Shown one piece after another: positions 17,505 to 27,409 of a stretch of 35,315 bases of DNA (positions are counted from its first letter, which is position 1; every line of letters starts with the position of its first letter). The notes beneath the pieces were generated by a model. It was not told the origin of the DNA and made no database searches. It worked only from the letters and a program-made list of their open reading frames with translations. Origin of the DNA: Flavobacteriales bacterium (GTDB lineage: Bacteria; Bacteroidota; Bacteroidia; Flavobacteriales; ECT2AJA-044); NCBI GenBank assembly GCA_021296215.1, contig JAGWBA010000018.1, forward strand, positions 1 through 35,315. Direction: 5' to 3'. The position numbers and the translations under genes are program-made.

Positions 17505-19766
17505 ATGAGGGCTTTGCTTTTTGTAGCCGCACTAGCGCTGTTGAACAGCTCGGTGACGGCTCAGTCGGGTGCGCTCCAAGGTACCGTTCTGGGCGAGATC
17601 GATGGCACTCTGGAACCGCTTCCGGGGGCTAATCTATTCTGGTTAGACACGGAGGTTGGTGCTTCGACCGATGCCGAAGGCCGGTTTATACTCGATCGGC
17701 CCAACAATGCCAAGTTCTTGGTCGTCGCTTATCTGGGATTTCGCTCGGATACGCTCAAGATCGAAAAAAACCGAACGCAAGTGCAGATCACCATGGTAAG
17801 TGCCGACGTACGGTTGAACGAAGTGACCGTGCGCGAAAAGGTGGGATCGACCTCGGTGAAGTATCTCGATGTGAATTTAACTGAGAACATCAGCGAACGC
17901 GAGCTCTTTAAGGCCGCGTGTTGTGACCTTTCGGAGAGTTTTGAGACGAATCCGTCCGTAGATGCCGGCTTCACGGACGCAGTCACCGGAACCCGACAAA
18001 TACGCATGTTGGGGCTCGATGGCCCTTACAGCACATATACTCGGGGGAACATCAAGGCCATGGACGGACTCGCTTCGGTGTACGGATTGGCGTTGATCCC
18101 CGGAATGTGGATCAAATCGATTCAGCTGACCAAAGGAACGGGGTCGGTGGTCAACGGGTACAGCAGCGTAACCGGGCAGATCAACTACGAATTGCGCAGT
18201 TCGGCCGATGAAGAACATCGGTTCGTGAATGGCTATGTGAACGGTGCGGGCCGACTCGAAGAAAACGTCGTTTGGAACGAGAAGATCGGCGAGTATTGGG
18301 GTACTACCTTCCTGTTACATGGAAGGCGCCAACTGCTCGAGATCGACCGAAACGGTGACGATTTTCTGGATACCCCGTTTGGGAATCAGTTGTTTTTGCA
18401 AAACACCTGGAGGCGCTTCAAAGCCGAAGGGCTTCGGACGCAATTCGGTGTGAAGTATAGTTACATTGATCAGTGGTCGGGCCAAGAGGACTTTATTGGC
18501 TCCGACGCTTCACTCGGGCTCTGGGGCTATACGAACGAGAGCCACAGAGCCGAGGTATGGGCCAAGGGTGGCTATGTGATCAATGCCGAAAAACGTCAGA
18601 GTTTCGGGTTTCAGGGTGCCGCAAACTACCATGATATCCGGTCGGAATTCGGCGGTGTAAACGTAACGACCAACACTTGGCGCGGTACGGAACAGAGCGC
18701 GTATTTCAACGGCATCTACGAAACGGAGCTCGGACACCCGGATCACTCATTAAAGGCCGGTGCGAGTTTCGTTTACCACGATCAATCCGAGACATTCAAC
18801 GATGACGTATTCGAGCGTTCAGAGCGGGTTCCGGGCGCCTTTGCTGAATACACTTTGGCCGATCCGGAGCGTTTTTCCGTTGTCTTGGGTTTTAGGGCCG
18901 ATCAGCATAACCTCTACGGTCTGAACTTGACCCCTCGATTGCACACTCGATTGGCCGTTAATGAGAACTTGGTATTGCGCGCCAGTGCCGGAAAGGCTTA
19001 TCGCACACCGAACATGATCGCCGATCGAATGGGGTTACTGGCGAGCAATCGCGATTGGGTGCTCGCGGCATCGGACAGCGATTTGCCCTATGGGCTGCAA
19101 CAAGAAGAAGCTTGGAACTTCGGGTTTAGTGCGTCTCACGATTTCGAGTGGGATTACAGGCCGGCCAGTTTGCGGGTCGATTACTACTACACCGATTTTC
19201 AGAATCAGATCGTGACCGATCTCTATGCTTCGGCGCGCGAGGTGCGGTTGTACAACCTCAACGAGCGCAGTTTTTCGCACAGCTTTCAGGTGCAGCTCGA
19301 TTACGAAGTGGTACGACGGGTCGATGTGCGATTGGCCTACCGTTACTTGGACGTGAAATCGACCTTTGGTGGCGATCTACGGGGGGTGCCATTCATTGAG
19401 CCACATAAGGCCTTTACGAACATCGCGTGGCAGAGTAGAAACTATTGGAAGGCGGATTTGACCGTTCAGTGGCACGGTGCCGCTAGCCTACCCTACACGG
19501 GGGATAATGGTGCGAGCTACCGCATCGCGCCGCAGGCGCCGGACTTCGTGACCGCCAACCTCCAAGTTTCGAAGGAATGGCCGACAACGGGTTGGGAGGC
19601 ATACCTTGGGGTGGAGAATTTCACCAATTTCAAGATGACGCGGCCCATTGTTTCGGCGGAGAATCCGTTTGCCGAGGAGTTTGATGCCTCGATGGTATGG
19701 GGGCCTATTCTGGGCCGGATGTATTATGCAGGATTTCGTTTTCGTCTGCTGAAAGCGGACGGCTGA
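17505..19766 (+). CDS. TonB-dependent outer-membrane receptor of the metal operon
   Basis: A 753-residue outer-membrane receptor starting at MRALLFVAALALLNSSVTAQ. The longer reading from 17460 would overlap the HMA gene and lacks a signal peptide at its start. Domains are a carboxypeptidase-regulatory-like domain (about 22-100: GTVLG…PLPGANLFWLDTEVGASTDAEGRF), a plug (about 110-220: TRQIRMLGLDGPYSTYTRG, SIQLTKGTGSVVNGYSSVTGQINYEL), and a barrel ending near the C-terminus. A Cys pair in the plug (FKAACCDLSESFETNPSVD) is typical of receptors paired with HYC_CC_PP/HMA genes. It would import a metal or metal complex using TonB-ExbBD energy; copper is inferred from the neighbours. Confidence 0.88.
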   Translation: MRALLFVAALALLNSSVTAQSGALQGTVLGEIDGTLEPLPGANLFWLDTEVGASTDAEGRFILDRPNNAKFLVVAYLGFRSDTLKIEKNRTQVQITMVSADVRLNEVTVREKVGSTSVKYLDVNLTENISERELFKAACCDLSESFETNPSVDAGFTDAVTGTRQIRMLGLDGPYSTYTRGNIKAMDGLASVYGLALIPGMWIKSIQLTKGTGSVVNGYSSVTGQINYELRSSADEEHRFVNGYVNGAGRLEENVVWNEKIGEYWGTTFLLHGRRQLLEIDRNGDDFLDTPFGNQLFLQNTWRRFKAEGLRTQFGVKYSYIDQWSGQEDFIGSDASLGLWGYTNESHRAEVWAKGGYVINAEKRQSFGFQGAANYHDIRSEFGGVNVTTNTWRGTEQSAYFNGIYETELGHPDHSLKAGASFVYHDQSETFNDDVFERSERVPGAFAEYTLADPERFSVVLGFRADQHNLYGLNLTPRLHTRLAVNENLVLRASAGKAYRTPNMIADRMGLLASNRDWVLAASDSDLPYGLQQEEAWNFGFSASHDFEWDYRPASLRVDYYYTDFQNQIVTDLYASAREVRLYNLNERSFSHSFQVQLDYEVVRRVDVRLAYRYLDVKSTFGGDLRGVPFIEPHKAFTNIAWQSRNYWKADLTVQWHGAASLPYTGDNGASYRIAPQAPDFVTANLQVSKEWPTTGWEAYLGVENFTNFKMTRPIVSAENPFAEEFDASMVWGPILGRMYYAGFRFRLLKADG

Positions 19767-19878
19767 GGCGAGGAGTCTCCTTGAATATAGTAAAATGCGC
19801 GGCCGTTGCGTATCCGGTATTGTAGCGATAAAGCAACCGGATCACGTGTCGGCCGCGTTCGTATTCGGCTAAATCGAG

Positions 19879-21030
19879 CTAGGTTCGAAGGCCGAGTTGA
19901 TGGTAACGCTCGTGTTTCCGGAAACCCCGGTTGGGCTCCCGAATAGTGGCGCTGTCGATCACCGGGATATAAAAATAGTTGAGACAAGGCATGTTCTCCG
20001 ACCCGCTCTTGAACGGAAATTTTTTGGGGGCTAGCTCGGCGGTATTGCACACCGCTGCAATGGAGTCTTCCATACCGCTGTTGTGCACGGCAAAAAGAGG
20101 CAGTACGTTTCCGTCGACCACATCGGGGGGTACATGAGCAAAGCGCGATATGGGCCCCTCAGTATGGTCTTCAAAATACCCCGTATACTCCGAGACTTTA
20201 GAGAAAGGCGGATACATGTCGTGTGCGCTGAAGCTCTTGTTCCCTACTACAAAATACATCCAAATGGAAATGGCCATATAGACGACCAAGCCCGAAATTA
20301 CATAGCGCTTTTTGAAGTTTGAGACGATGCCGTAGTAGACGGGTCTATAGATCGGCGATAGCGTGACGGTGCTCAAAAGTCGGTATATCACGTGTAACCA
20401 CTTCACGCGCTTGAGCCCGCCCAGGGTAACAAAATCAATGATATAGGGTACGGCCAAGACCAGGATCACGATGTTGAAGTATAGGTCAATGTGTTCCATT
20501 GCGGCATTGAAGCTTTCGGGGTGAATGACCATCCACGAAATAACCAGCACAGATAGGACCACAATGCCGAGGAATGCACCGACCATGAGAATGAACATCA
20601 AAAAGGTGATGGCGTAAATGGTGGAGCAAATCTTCTCGAGTCGTTGAATTTGAGCCGGAAACTTAGGCAACGCATCGATTATTTCGGCGAACCTGCCTTT
20701 GTACTTAAGTTTATTACGATCGATTCCGTTCGGAAAAGCATAACTCAAGCCCACCATGCTTACCATACACTGCGCATGGCCAAATGAGTGGCCAAACCGA
20801 AAATGGTCCAATTAGATCGCTACTTTAAGGAATGCGGAAAGGTTCTCGGGTAAATTCGTGTAGAATAAAATCCAGGGCGACTGTGTCTTGAGGAACATCA
20901 CAAAGTCGTCAATACCTCCGGGCAGCCGTGTCAAAATAATGAGCACGATGCCGGAGATCAGGATCTCGGGCTCCCAGCTCTGTTCCTGAACGCGTGTGAG
21001 CCACTTGGGCTGAGATGATTGTTCCTTCAT
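19879..21030 (-). pseudogene. unidentified polytopic membrane protein, multiple lesions
   Basis: The start MKEQSSQPKWLTRVQEQSWEPEILISG at 21030 is followed by hydrophobic segments. A further block of two to three membrane helices (TIYAITFLMFILMVGAFLGIVVLSVLVISW, LYFNIVILVLAVPYIIDF) and a soluble C-terminal region come later. I do not recognise the family; it resembles uncharacterised membrane proteins of Flavobacteriia. A TAA at 20812-20814 interrupts the frame. The stretch just after it reads better in another frame (WTIFGLATHLAMRSVW) and returns to the first frame as VSMVGLSYAFPNGI near 20763. At least two indels are therefore likely. After the TAG at 19879 the frame remains open (LDLAEYERGRHVIRLL), so the gene may extend toward the receptor's stop. 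Probably inactive if the sequence is correct. Confidence 0.55.
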
Positions 21031-21069
21031 ATCTTTAAGCTTGGAGTAAATTAGTAAATCCAAGCCAAA

Positions 21070-22219
21070 ATGCGCCCTCCTAGACGATTCGTACGCATCA
21101 AAGAACTCGACACCATTAGCTCCTATCCGCTGGGGCCAACGGCGTTTATTGGTTATACCCAACGGAGCGGAACCCATCAGCGCAGGGGTGTTGAAGTGCG
21201 CTCCATACAAGAGTTCGAATCGCAGTTTGAATCACGTCCGGGAAGCGCCGACGAAGACTTTCAGCTAAAACGCGCCCTGGAGCTTTATTTTGCGAACGGA
21301 GGTCGCCAAGCCATGGTGATCTCCGCGGCCGGATTCAGAGCAGGGTTAAAAGCATCTCGCTCTCATCCCATTCGACGTGAGCACCTCGAAAGTGCGCTGA
21401 TTCGGCTTTCGAAAAATCCACGAATTCGCCTATAGGTCATTCCCGAAATGCGTTATTTGGCCGCGAACGCCCACGATCGTTTGGTAAAAAAGGCCCTCGA
21501 TGTCGTTTCTATATTGCCCAATGCCTTTTACCTGGCCGAGCCTCGTCGATGCTCGGACTTAATGAGTGAAGTTGTGCGGTTGAGGTCCTCTTTGGCGAAT
21601 CATTCGCATGCCCAATGCGGGGCCTACTATGCTCCGGGAATACGATCTTCTTCAGGAGACCCCGAACCGCTATCGGGCATCATTGCAGCCAAAGTTGAAG
21701 AGACAGATAATACCAGAGGTATTGGGAAAGCACCAGCCAACGTGACCATCAGTGGATTTGGAACCTTGGAGCAAAGCTTGAGTCCGACCGAAGTCAGCAC
21801 ACTTGTTGGCAATAGCACAGAACAGAGCGTGAACCCTATCGTTCACTGGGGGCAAACCAACAAGATCTGGTGCCCGAGCTTTGTCCACGGATCGAGATGA
21901 TCGATATATTCCCGTAGTTCGTTTCTCCAATTGGATCAGGGCCGGTGTAGAAGTTTACTTAGATCGGCAACGAGGGCGCTCCAACGACGCCCTTTTGTGG
22001 GGCCGCGTTGAGCGATCCGTCGAAAACTACCTGAACGAACTGTACCGGTCCGGTGCGCTTCAAGGAGTCAAGCCGGAAAGCGCGTATTTTGTTTCGGTCG
22101 GACAAGCAAAAACGATGACCACACAAGACGTACAGGAGGGGCGATTAATCGTTGAGATGGACTTGGCCATGTTGAAGCCTGCGGAGTTTCAAGTGCTACG
22201 ATTAGTTCAAGAGCAATAG
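21070..22219 (+). pseudogene. orphan contractile tail-sheath protein, broken
   Basis: About 380 residues matching a phage-tail-sheath/contractile-injection sheath subunit. Visible are SSYPLGPTAFIGYTQ, the NGGRQAMVIS strand, VIPEMRYLAA, CGAYYAP, GIIAAKVEETDNTRGIGKAPAN, and the C-terminal core RYIPVVRFSNWIRAGVEVYLDRQ with FVSVGQAKT and GRLIVEMDLAMLKPAEFQVLRL. A TAG at 21433-21435 interrupts one frame just before VIPE. At 21869-21870 the frame shifts; two more G's would give KIWGARALSTD, close to the family's WGARTL motif. No tube, baseplate, spike or ATPase genes are nearby, so this is an orphan remnant rather than a working extracellular contractile system. The first ORF starts close to the divergent membrane-protein gene. 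Confidence 0.75.
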
Positions 22220-22220
22220 C

Positions 22221-23171
22221 TCAATCGAGGGTCTTGTAAAAACTCAAGGCCGGAACGGAAACCGGGACAAAAACACCGTTGGCAAAGGCTGCCATTAAAC
22301 CAAACTGAATGGCGCTACCCGGCTTATCGTGCCAACGAATCCCCGGAGTTACTAATCCGCCCGACGTACCGTCCACGACCTTATCGTGCCAACGAATCCC
22401 CGGAGTTACTAATCCGACCGACGTACCGTCCACGACAGTGATCAACATTTCCAAAACAAAACCGGCCTTGGTGCCCATTGGCGTTGTTCCGCCTGCCATG
22501 ATCAGACTTCTTTCGCCCGATTGGCCGTCCAATAATGATGCGTATCCGGATCCGGATCCGATCATGAAGTTTCTGCTAACGTCGCCGAAGGTCAATCTTC
22601 CGTAGGGGATGGCTAAAAAATCGGGGTTATCTTGTGCAAATGCCACCCGGCTCGATGTTCCCGCGTAGCCCCCAACAGCACCATGCACTTTACGTCCAAG
22701 GTCAAAGCGACCCTGGATGGTTCCAATGATCGGCGCACCAATCCACGTGGTAATCCCTCCTACCTGAACATCTTCGGTAATACCGAACTGAGCATCGAGC
22801 CCTAATGGGAAGGTCTTCAGATAGTTCTTTGACCTTCGCTTCGGTAGACCATTGAACGTAAAGAAATACCTCGTTTGATAGGGATATTCGGCCCACGATT
22901 GCTCGTAACTACCCTCTTGACCATTGATTTGACGAATCTCCTTGATCTGATACTTCGGTATCACAATATTCCCAAGGGACGCCGTTTCAAGCGTGATCTC
23001 CCGCCCATCATCGGAGATCAAATACCCTATTTTCTGGGCTCCGTCATTCAAGGTAACCACGACCATTTTCCGGACCAGTTCAATATAGTCGGTAGTATCT
23101 TGTCCGGCCGCAGGCCGCACAATCATTAAGGCAAATGCCAAAAAAGCAGCGATGGTAATAATAGTTTTCAT
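22221..23171 (-). CDS. exported protein with 57-bp tandem duplication, function unknown
   Basis: A 316-residue protein with a signal peptide (MKTIITIAAFLAFALMIVRPAAGQ). Residues ~30-85 form a small domain (VVVTLNDGAQKIGYLISDDGREITLETASLGNIVIPKYQIKEI). Gly-rich amphipathic strands follow (GVTEDVQ-like, GRFDLGRKVHGAVGGYAG, GFVLEMLITVVDG), suggesting an outer-membrane barrel. Near the C-terminus the 19-residue unit VVDGTS(V/G)GLVTPGIRWHDK occurs twice in tandem. The DNA copies (22324-22380 and 22381-22437) differ at only two positions. The frame is kept, but the duplication adds a strand-length segment and may disturb the fold. A 7-bp inverted repeat lies in the leader at 23185-23210. No family recognised with confidence. 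Confidence 0.7.
   Translation of the reverse strand: MKTIITIAAFLAFALMIVRPAAGQDTTDYIELVRKMVVVTLNDGAQKIGYLISDDGREITLETASLGNIVIPKYQIKEIRQINGQEGSYEQSWAEYPYQTRYFFTFNGLPKRRSKNYLKTFPLGLDAQFGITEDVQVGGITTWIGAPIIGTIQGRFDLGRKVHGAVGGYAGTSSRVAFAQDNPDFLAIPYGRLTFGDVSRNFMIGSGSGYASLLDGQSGERSLIMAGGTTPMGTKAGFVLEMLITVVDGTSVGLVTPGIRWHDKVVDGTSGGLVTPGIRWHDKPGSAIQFGLMAAFANGVFVPVSVPALSFYKTLD
22324..22437. repeat. 57-bp tandem duplication within coding sequence
   Basis: Two adjacent 57-bp copies (22324-22380, 22381-22437) are identical except for a C/A difference in the middle and one at the last base. The near-identity indicates a recent slippage or duplication. It is an exact multiple of three, so the host gene's frame survives. 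Confidence 0.95.
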
Positions 23172-23184
23172 GGCTTTGAGCTTA

Positions 23185-23210
23185 ATTCTGCCTCAAACGC
23201 AGAGCAGAAT
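23185..23210 (-). other. hairpin in the leader of the exported-protein gene
   Basis: ATTCTGC at 23185-23191 pairs perfectly with GCAGAAT at 23204-23210 around a 12-nt loop, 13 bp upstream of the start codon at 23171. It could influence translation or be a protein-binding site; no function is known. Confidence 0.3.
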
Positions 23211-23268
23211 ACCGCCATGTCTTAATTGAATGCCGCGCCGTCCTCTATTGATTTGCGATTTTTCATTC

Positions 23269-23286
23269 TGGGCCTGCGGCCCGATG
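23269..23286. repeat. short REP-like palindrome, GGGCC-TGC-GGCCC variant
   Basis: A 5-bp stem with a 3-nt loop (23270-23282) is followed by GATG. It has the same architecture as the GCGCC-TAC-GGCGC copies at 27498 and 27706, with both stem arms changed in a compensating way. It lies between the radical SAM gene's end and the next gene. Confidence 0.35.
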
Positions 23287-23303
23287 GAGCTTTTTATCGA
23301 TTA

Positions 23304-24233
23304 TCACAAAATTGCGTCTTGCCTGGCAGCTAATGTGCGCATATCGAAATGCTTATCGAAGAATTCATCGCACCACAAACACACGTTCTCCAGCGCTTCA
23401 GTTCGCGTCCGGGCATGCTCTTCGGTTACCCCAATGGCCTCACCCATGGCCCACGGATTCCCTTCGTTGAGCTGCTGAAACACGGCCGACTGGCTTACCC
23501 GTTCAACCACTTCACTGACCTTTTCCGTACGGGCATCGCCCATGGCGTCTTTGGTGCCCGGACAACAGGGGTTTATGGCCCATAGCTGTATGCTCACTTC
23601 CATTGGCACTTCTTTACCGCCTAAAAAGCCTATAGCGCCACTCAGCACTCCGCAAGGGTTATGGTTCGGGTCTCGCTTCCAAGTGTCGGTAAGCATGGCG
23701 CGCCCCCGTGCCCAATTGCCCCCGAGCCACATATCTTCCGTAGCCCCCCAATAGCCCCAGGTGAGCTCGTGCCGCACATGGTCGTCTTTCCCGATCAACG
23801 GATCCTTGTCGCTCCGAACACCGGCAGCTTCAAATAACTTGGCGATCTCACCAAGTCGCTCACCCTTATGTTTGTGATAGCGGTCTATGCTGGCGATATC
23901 GAACCGCGATACTCCCTTTTCGATCAATATCTGCAACCGCTCTGCATTCAATAAATCGCCATTAGTTTGGAGCATTACTTGAACGGCATCGCCGTATCGT
24001 TCGCGAACCTTATCCAATATGGCGTAAAGCTTATCACGTTCGGCCAGCGGTTCGCCGCCCGACAAGATCAGCCGATCCATTTTTTCGGGCAAATTGTCGA
24101 CGATGGCCAGGCAATCGTCCAGCGAGATTCGAGCCCCGCGAGGGCCACTCATGTTATAGCAGTGGGCACATTCGTCGTTGCAGAGTTGCGTGAAGACCCA
24201 ATAAACGCTTTCGAAATGGTTGAAGTCAGACAT
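23304..24233 (-). CDS. radical SAM protein with C-terminal Cys clusters
   Basis: A 309-residue radical SAM enzyme. The [4Fe-4S]/SAM site is C18-x3-C22-x2-C25 in FTQLCNDECAHCYNMSG, followed by the SAM-binding LSGGEPLAERD near 58-68 and LQTNGDLLN. The C-terminal third has additional cysteines (NPCGVLSG, INPCCPG, VCLWCDEFF). These may form an auxiliary cluster as in SPASM/twitch proteins. Such enzymes often modify peptides, but no clear precursor peptide gene is adjacent. The intact ATG at 24233 is in a region with other out-of-phase ATGs at 24237 and 24240; only 24233 opens this frame. Exact reaction unknown. Confidence 0.85.
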   Translation of the reverse strand: MSDFNHFESVYWVFTQLCNDECAHCYNMSGPRGARISLDDCLAIVDNLPEKMDRLILSGGEPLAERDKLYAILDKVRERYGDAVQVMLQTNGDLLNAERLQILIEKGVSRFDIASIDRYHKHKGERLGEIAKLFEAAGVRSDKDPLIGKDDHVRHELTWGYWGATEDMWLGGNWARGRAMLTDTWKRDPNHNPCGVLSGAIGFLGGKEVPMEVSIQLWAINPCCPGTKDAMGDARTEKVSEVVERVSQSAVFQQLNEGNPWAMGEAIGVTEEHARTRTEALENVCLWCDEFFDKHFDMRTLAARQDAIL

Positions 24234-24400
24234 GCATCATTATTTTTTTCAGAGGCCTCTACTGCCCCTATTCCAAAGCCTCCCGAGCTGCGATTGATTT
24301 CCCACGGCGACCGGGTACAAATCATGAAGATGATGGCCAAAACCAAAAAAAAGGAACAACAGAAATAAAAACCTACGCCCGCTTTTTCGTTGACCGTTCA

Positions 24401-27400
24401 TTAGAATAAATATCGAATCCCTAACTGAAATTGACGAGGCGGGGCAGCATTGCGACGTACCAAAACGCCCGAATCGGCCGGACCCACCTGAATCTGATTA
24501 CTCTGAGTGGCATTGTTGCTATAGCCACTTAAGTTCTCGGCATTAAACAAGTTAAATATATCTGCCCGAATTTCCATTCGCCCACCTTCGTTAAATTCAA
24601 AGGAGTATTGTACTCCTAGGTCAAAGGTGGTGCTCCACGGCAAACGATCGCTGTTGCGCGATTCGCCCGGACTGCGATCGCTGTTACCAACATAGGCATC
24701 TCCAAAGGCCCTTCCGTCGCCGTTAAGGTCGGTAGTCCCGTAAATTTGAGCGTCGGGAATTCGATTGATCGGCTGACCGCTTTGTAGCAATGCCGCTACG
24801 CTTACACTGAATCCATCGGCCGGATACAAATACAACAATCCGTTCAGCACATGTGTGCGATCGTTGATGCTCGGCCCCCATTCATCTTCAAAGTTGTTGG
24901 CATCTTGTGCACGGAAGTTGATGTCCTCGGTGTTGTTCTCTAACCTCGATAAGGTGTAACTGAGGCGGTACGCATACTTGTCTTTTCCCCGCTCCTTAAC
25001 GAGGTTCACATTTGCAGCATAATACCGCGAGTTTCCATCGGTTTCAGTAATAACGACTCCCCGCGCCGCGCCACGCAAAGTATCGCCATCGGCCACGGCA
25101 TAGCTCCCATCGTAAACCGGAACGTCTCGACTTTTGTCGGCTTGTGCTTGTGAGCGCACTTCGACGTTGTTTGGGTCTATGGGATATGCGGCCGGTGCAT
25201 TCACGTCGACCAACCTGAAGAGATTCTGGGATCGCGTGTGGAGCAGGTCCACGTAAAAGAGCATATTGCCTTTAACTTGATGCTGGTAACCCAAATTGAA
25301 CTGATGAGTCATGGGGTTATCATACCCGGTCGGATTCAAGATGCGACGCTCGTTGCTGAAAATTGTTTCGCGCTGATCTTGTAAATCACTAGCTGGAGGA
25401 CCTTGTAGGTAATCGACCCCAACTATATTAGCACTGAGGTTTCCATCGAAGGTCACCGCATCGATGTCCGTGCTCTCAGGAAGCTGCCCTCCATCGATCA
25501 AAGCTTGGAGCTGGGCTTTGAAGTCCGATGAGGTACTGCTCTGCTGTAGTGCATCGCTGTAAATGGCGTAAATGATTTTATCGTAGAAAATGCCGTATCC
25601 AAATCGAATACTGCTGTTTTCATTTATGCGGTAATTGGCGTTAAATCGAGGGGCTATATTATTCCAATCACCGGATTCGCTTCCACCCTTCGATAGGTTG
25701 TCGTAATCGTATCGGAGTCCGACCGTAACGTTCAACTGCGGCGATACCGCGACGAGGTCTTCGACATACAAACTCACACGGTTTTGTGTCGTTCCAAAAG
25801 CCTTCTGTTGTAGTTCGACCGAGTAGTTCAGCACTTCCACATCAGAAGGGATATCGCCAATGCCGAGGCCGGAACCTATGCCACTTGCGGCTAAATCGCC
25901 GAGCTGTTGCTGGGTGAGCTTTACAGTGTAGCTCCCGTTGGGGTTTCCGCCACTGAACAGCTCGTGCCCACTGCTCATGGCCATGGCTCCGGCTTTGATG
26001 GTATGGCGGTCCCGATACCAGGTGAATTTCTGCTGAAGTTGTACGGTGTTTTCAGTTTGATCGAAGACGAAACCCGGGTGTCCCAACAGCGCCACAGTTT
26101 GTTCTTGCGGATCGAGTACGGTGACATTGGGGTCGGTCGGATTAGTCGGATCGGCGTAGTTCCAGCGGAAACGACTAAACTGCACATTGGTTTCGCTCAC
26201 AAAGTCGTCGCCGGTGTAGATGTTCTTACTTGCAACAAGCAGCGAATTGCGGTCTTGTTTGTAGCCAGCCGACGGAAAGGTCGATCCACCTTCGAGTCCG
26301 CCCCCCTGAAAGTCGACGCTTACCAAGCCCATATTCACGCGGATCGATGACCGGAATCGCGAACTCCAAAAATGGTCGAGTTTTCCACTCACATAGGTGT
26401 ATCTGTTTTGGCCCGGTACCGTTTCGTTGATCCCGAGTTGGGGCACGTTGACGAGGTTGTCTTTTAGGTCAAAGGTTTGTTCCACATTGAGATAGTAGAA
26501 TGTCTTATCCGCCCGTAGGGCGCCCCCCAAACCAAAGCCACGCTGGTGCCGCTGAAAACCATCCTTTACCGCATTGCCCGTGAGGTCGCGCTGGGCGTAG
26601 GGCGACGACGCATCGAGCACGGGTCCGGGACGAAGCAGGTAAAACACCTCGCCCGTGGTTTCGTTGCTGCCCGATTTGGTGGTGATATCGAACACCCCGT
26701 TGCCGGTCCGGCCGTATTCGACACTGTAGTTGTTGGTCAGAACGGTGATATTGTCCACGAACCCCACCGGCGCCGCGAATTTTTGTCCACCTAAGAAGTT
26801 CTCGTTATTGTCGAGCCCGTCGATGGTGTAGTTGGTGTAGAGCCCGTTGGCCCCGTTAATGCTCACATTGGGTGCTTCGGGGAAAAAGCCCGTGGCCTGT
26901 GTCACGTTCGGAAGCCGATACAATACGCGGGTAATATCACGGCCTTCAACCGGCAGTTGGGTAATCTCTCGCGTGGTGAGCTCGGCGCTGACCTCCGCAT
27001 TCACGGTATTCATACGCGCATTCGACGACTCTACTACGGACACCTCCTCGAGCGAGTAATTCGCCTTTTCGAGCAGAATGAGGGTAACGCTTTGCACTTG
27101 GTTCGATCGCAGCGAAAACGACCCCGAATGGGCAGGCAAATACAAGCCTGTTTCAGGGCTTACAACTCTGTAAGTCCCCGAAGTCGATAATCCGCTTAGC
27201 TTGACCTTTCCCTGTTTGTCGGTCGTACGCTCTAACGAAAACCCAATGCCCCCGTTTTCGATCTCGACCACGTGTCCCACGATCGGTTCGCCAGTATTGC
27301 CCGAAATAATACTCACCTCCAACCGCGCCTGAGCCCACACTGTTGCCGAAAACATCAACACGAACCACGTAAGCCAAATTGTCTTTTTCATAGAATCCAT
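24401..27400 (-). CDS. Oar-like TonB-dependent receptor with carboxypeptidase-regulatory domain
   Basis: A 999-residue outer-membrane protein. The signal peptide (MKKTIWLTWFVLMFSATVWAQ; the Met at 27391 is as good a start as 27400) precedes a carboxypeptidase-regulatory-like domain (about 25-105). A plug follows (about 130-240: ITQLPVEGRDITRVLYRLPNVTQATG, NGLYTNYTIDGLDNNENF, NNYSVEYGRTGNGVFDITTKSGSN), then a long barrel ending FQLGIRYLF with a terminal aromatic. The order and the EYGRTGNGVFDITTKSGSN motif are those of Oar-type receptors. These are large TonB-linked proteins that in some Bacteroidota and myxobacteria serve in protein or protease export and envelope processes. Substrate not inferable. 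The frame is intact through 3 kb, which contrasts with the broken genes nearby. Confidence 0.9.
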   Translation of the reverse strand: MDSMKKTIWLTWFVLMFSATVWAQARLEVSIISGNTGEPIVGHVVEIENGGIGFSLERTTDKQGKVKLSGLSTSGTYRVVSPETGLYLPAHSGSFSLRSNQVQSVTLILLEKANYSLEEVSVVESSNARMNTVNAEVSAELTTREITQLPVEGRDITRVLYRLPNVTQATGFFPEAPNVSINGANGLYTNYTIDGLDNNENFLGGQKFAAPVGFVDNITVLTNNYSVEYGRTGNGVFDITTKSGSNETTGEVFYLLRPGPVLDASSPYAQRDLTGNAVKDGFQRHQRGFGLGGALRADKTFYYLNVEQTFDLKDNLVNVPQLGINETVPGQNRYTYVSGKLDHFWSSRFRSSIRVNMGLVSVDFQGGGLEGGSTFPSAGYKQDRNSLLVASKNIYTGDDFVSETNVQFSRFRWNYADPTNPTDPNVTVLDPQEQTVALLGHPGFVFDQTENTVQLQQKFTWYRDRHTIKAGAMAMSSGHELFSGGNPNGSYTVKLTQQQLGDLAASGIGSGLGIGDIPSDVEVLNYSVELQQKAFGTTQNRVSLYVEDLVAVSPQLNVTVGLRYDYDNLSKGGSESGDWNNIAPRFNANYRINENSSIRFGYGIFYDKIIYAIYSDALQQSSTSSDFKAQLQALIDGGQLPESTDIDAVTFDGNLSANIVGVDYLQGPPASDLQDQRETIFSNERRILNPTGYDNPMTHQFNLGYQHQVKGNMLFYVDLLHTRSQNLFRLVDVNAPAAYPIDPNNVEVRSQAQADKSRDVPVYDGSYAVADGDTLRGAARGVVITETDGNSRYYAANVNLVKERGKDKYAYRLSYTLSRLENNTEDINFRAQDANNFEDEWGPSINDRTHVLNGLLYLYPADGFSVSVAALLQSGQPINRIPDAQIYGTTDLNGDGRAFGDAYVGNSDRSPGESRNSDRLPWSTTFDLGVQYSFEFNEGGRMEIRADIFNLFNAENLSGYSNNATQSNQIQVGPADSGVLVRRNAAPPRQFQLGIRYLF

Positions 27401-27409
27401 TGTCGGTGC

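Noticed and set aside
21070-22219. Functional extracellular contractile injection system or T6SS
   Set aside because: Only the sheath gene is found and it carries two lesions; all other components are absent.
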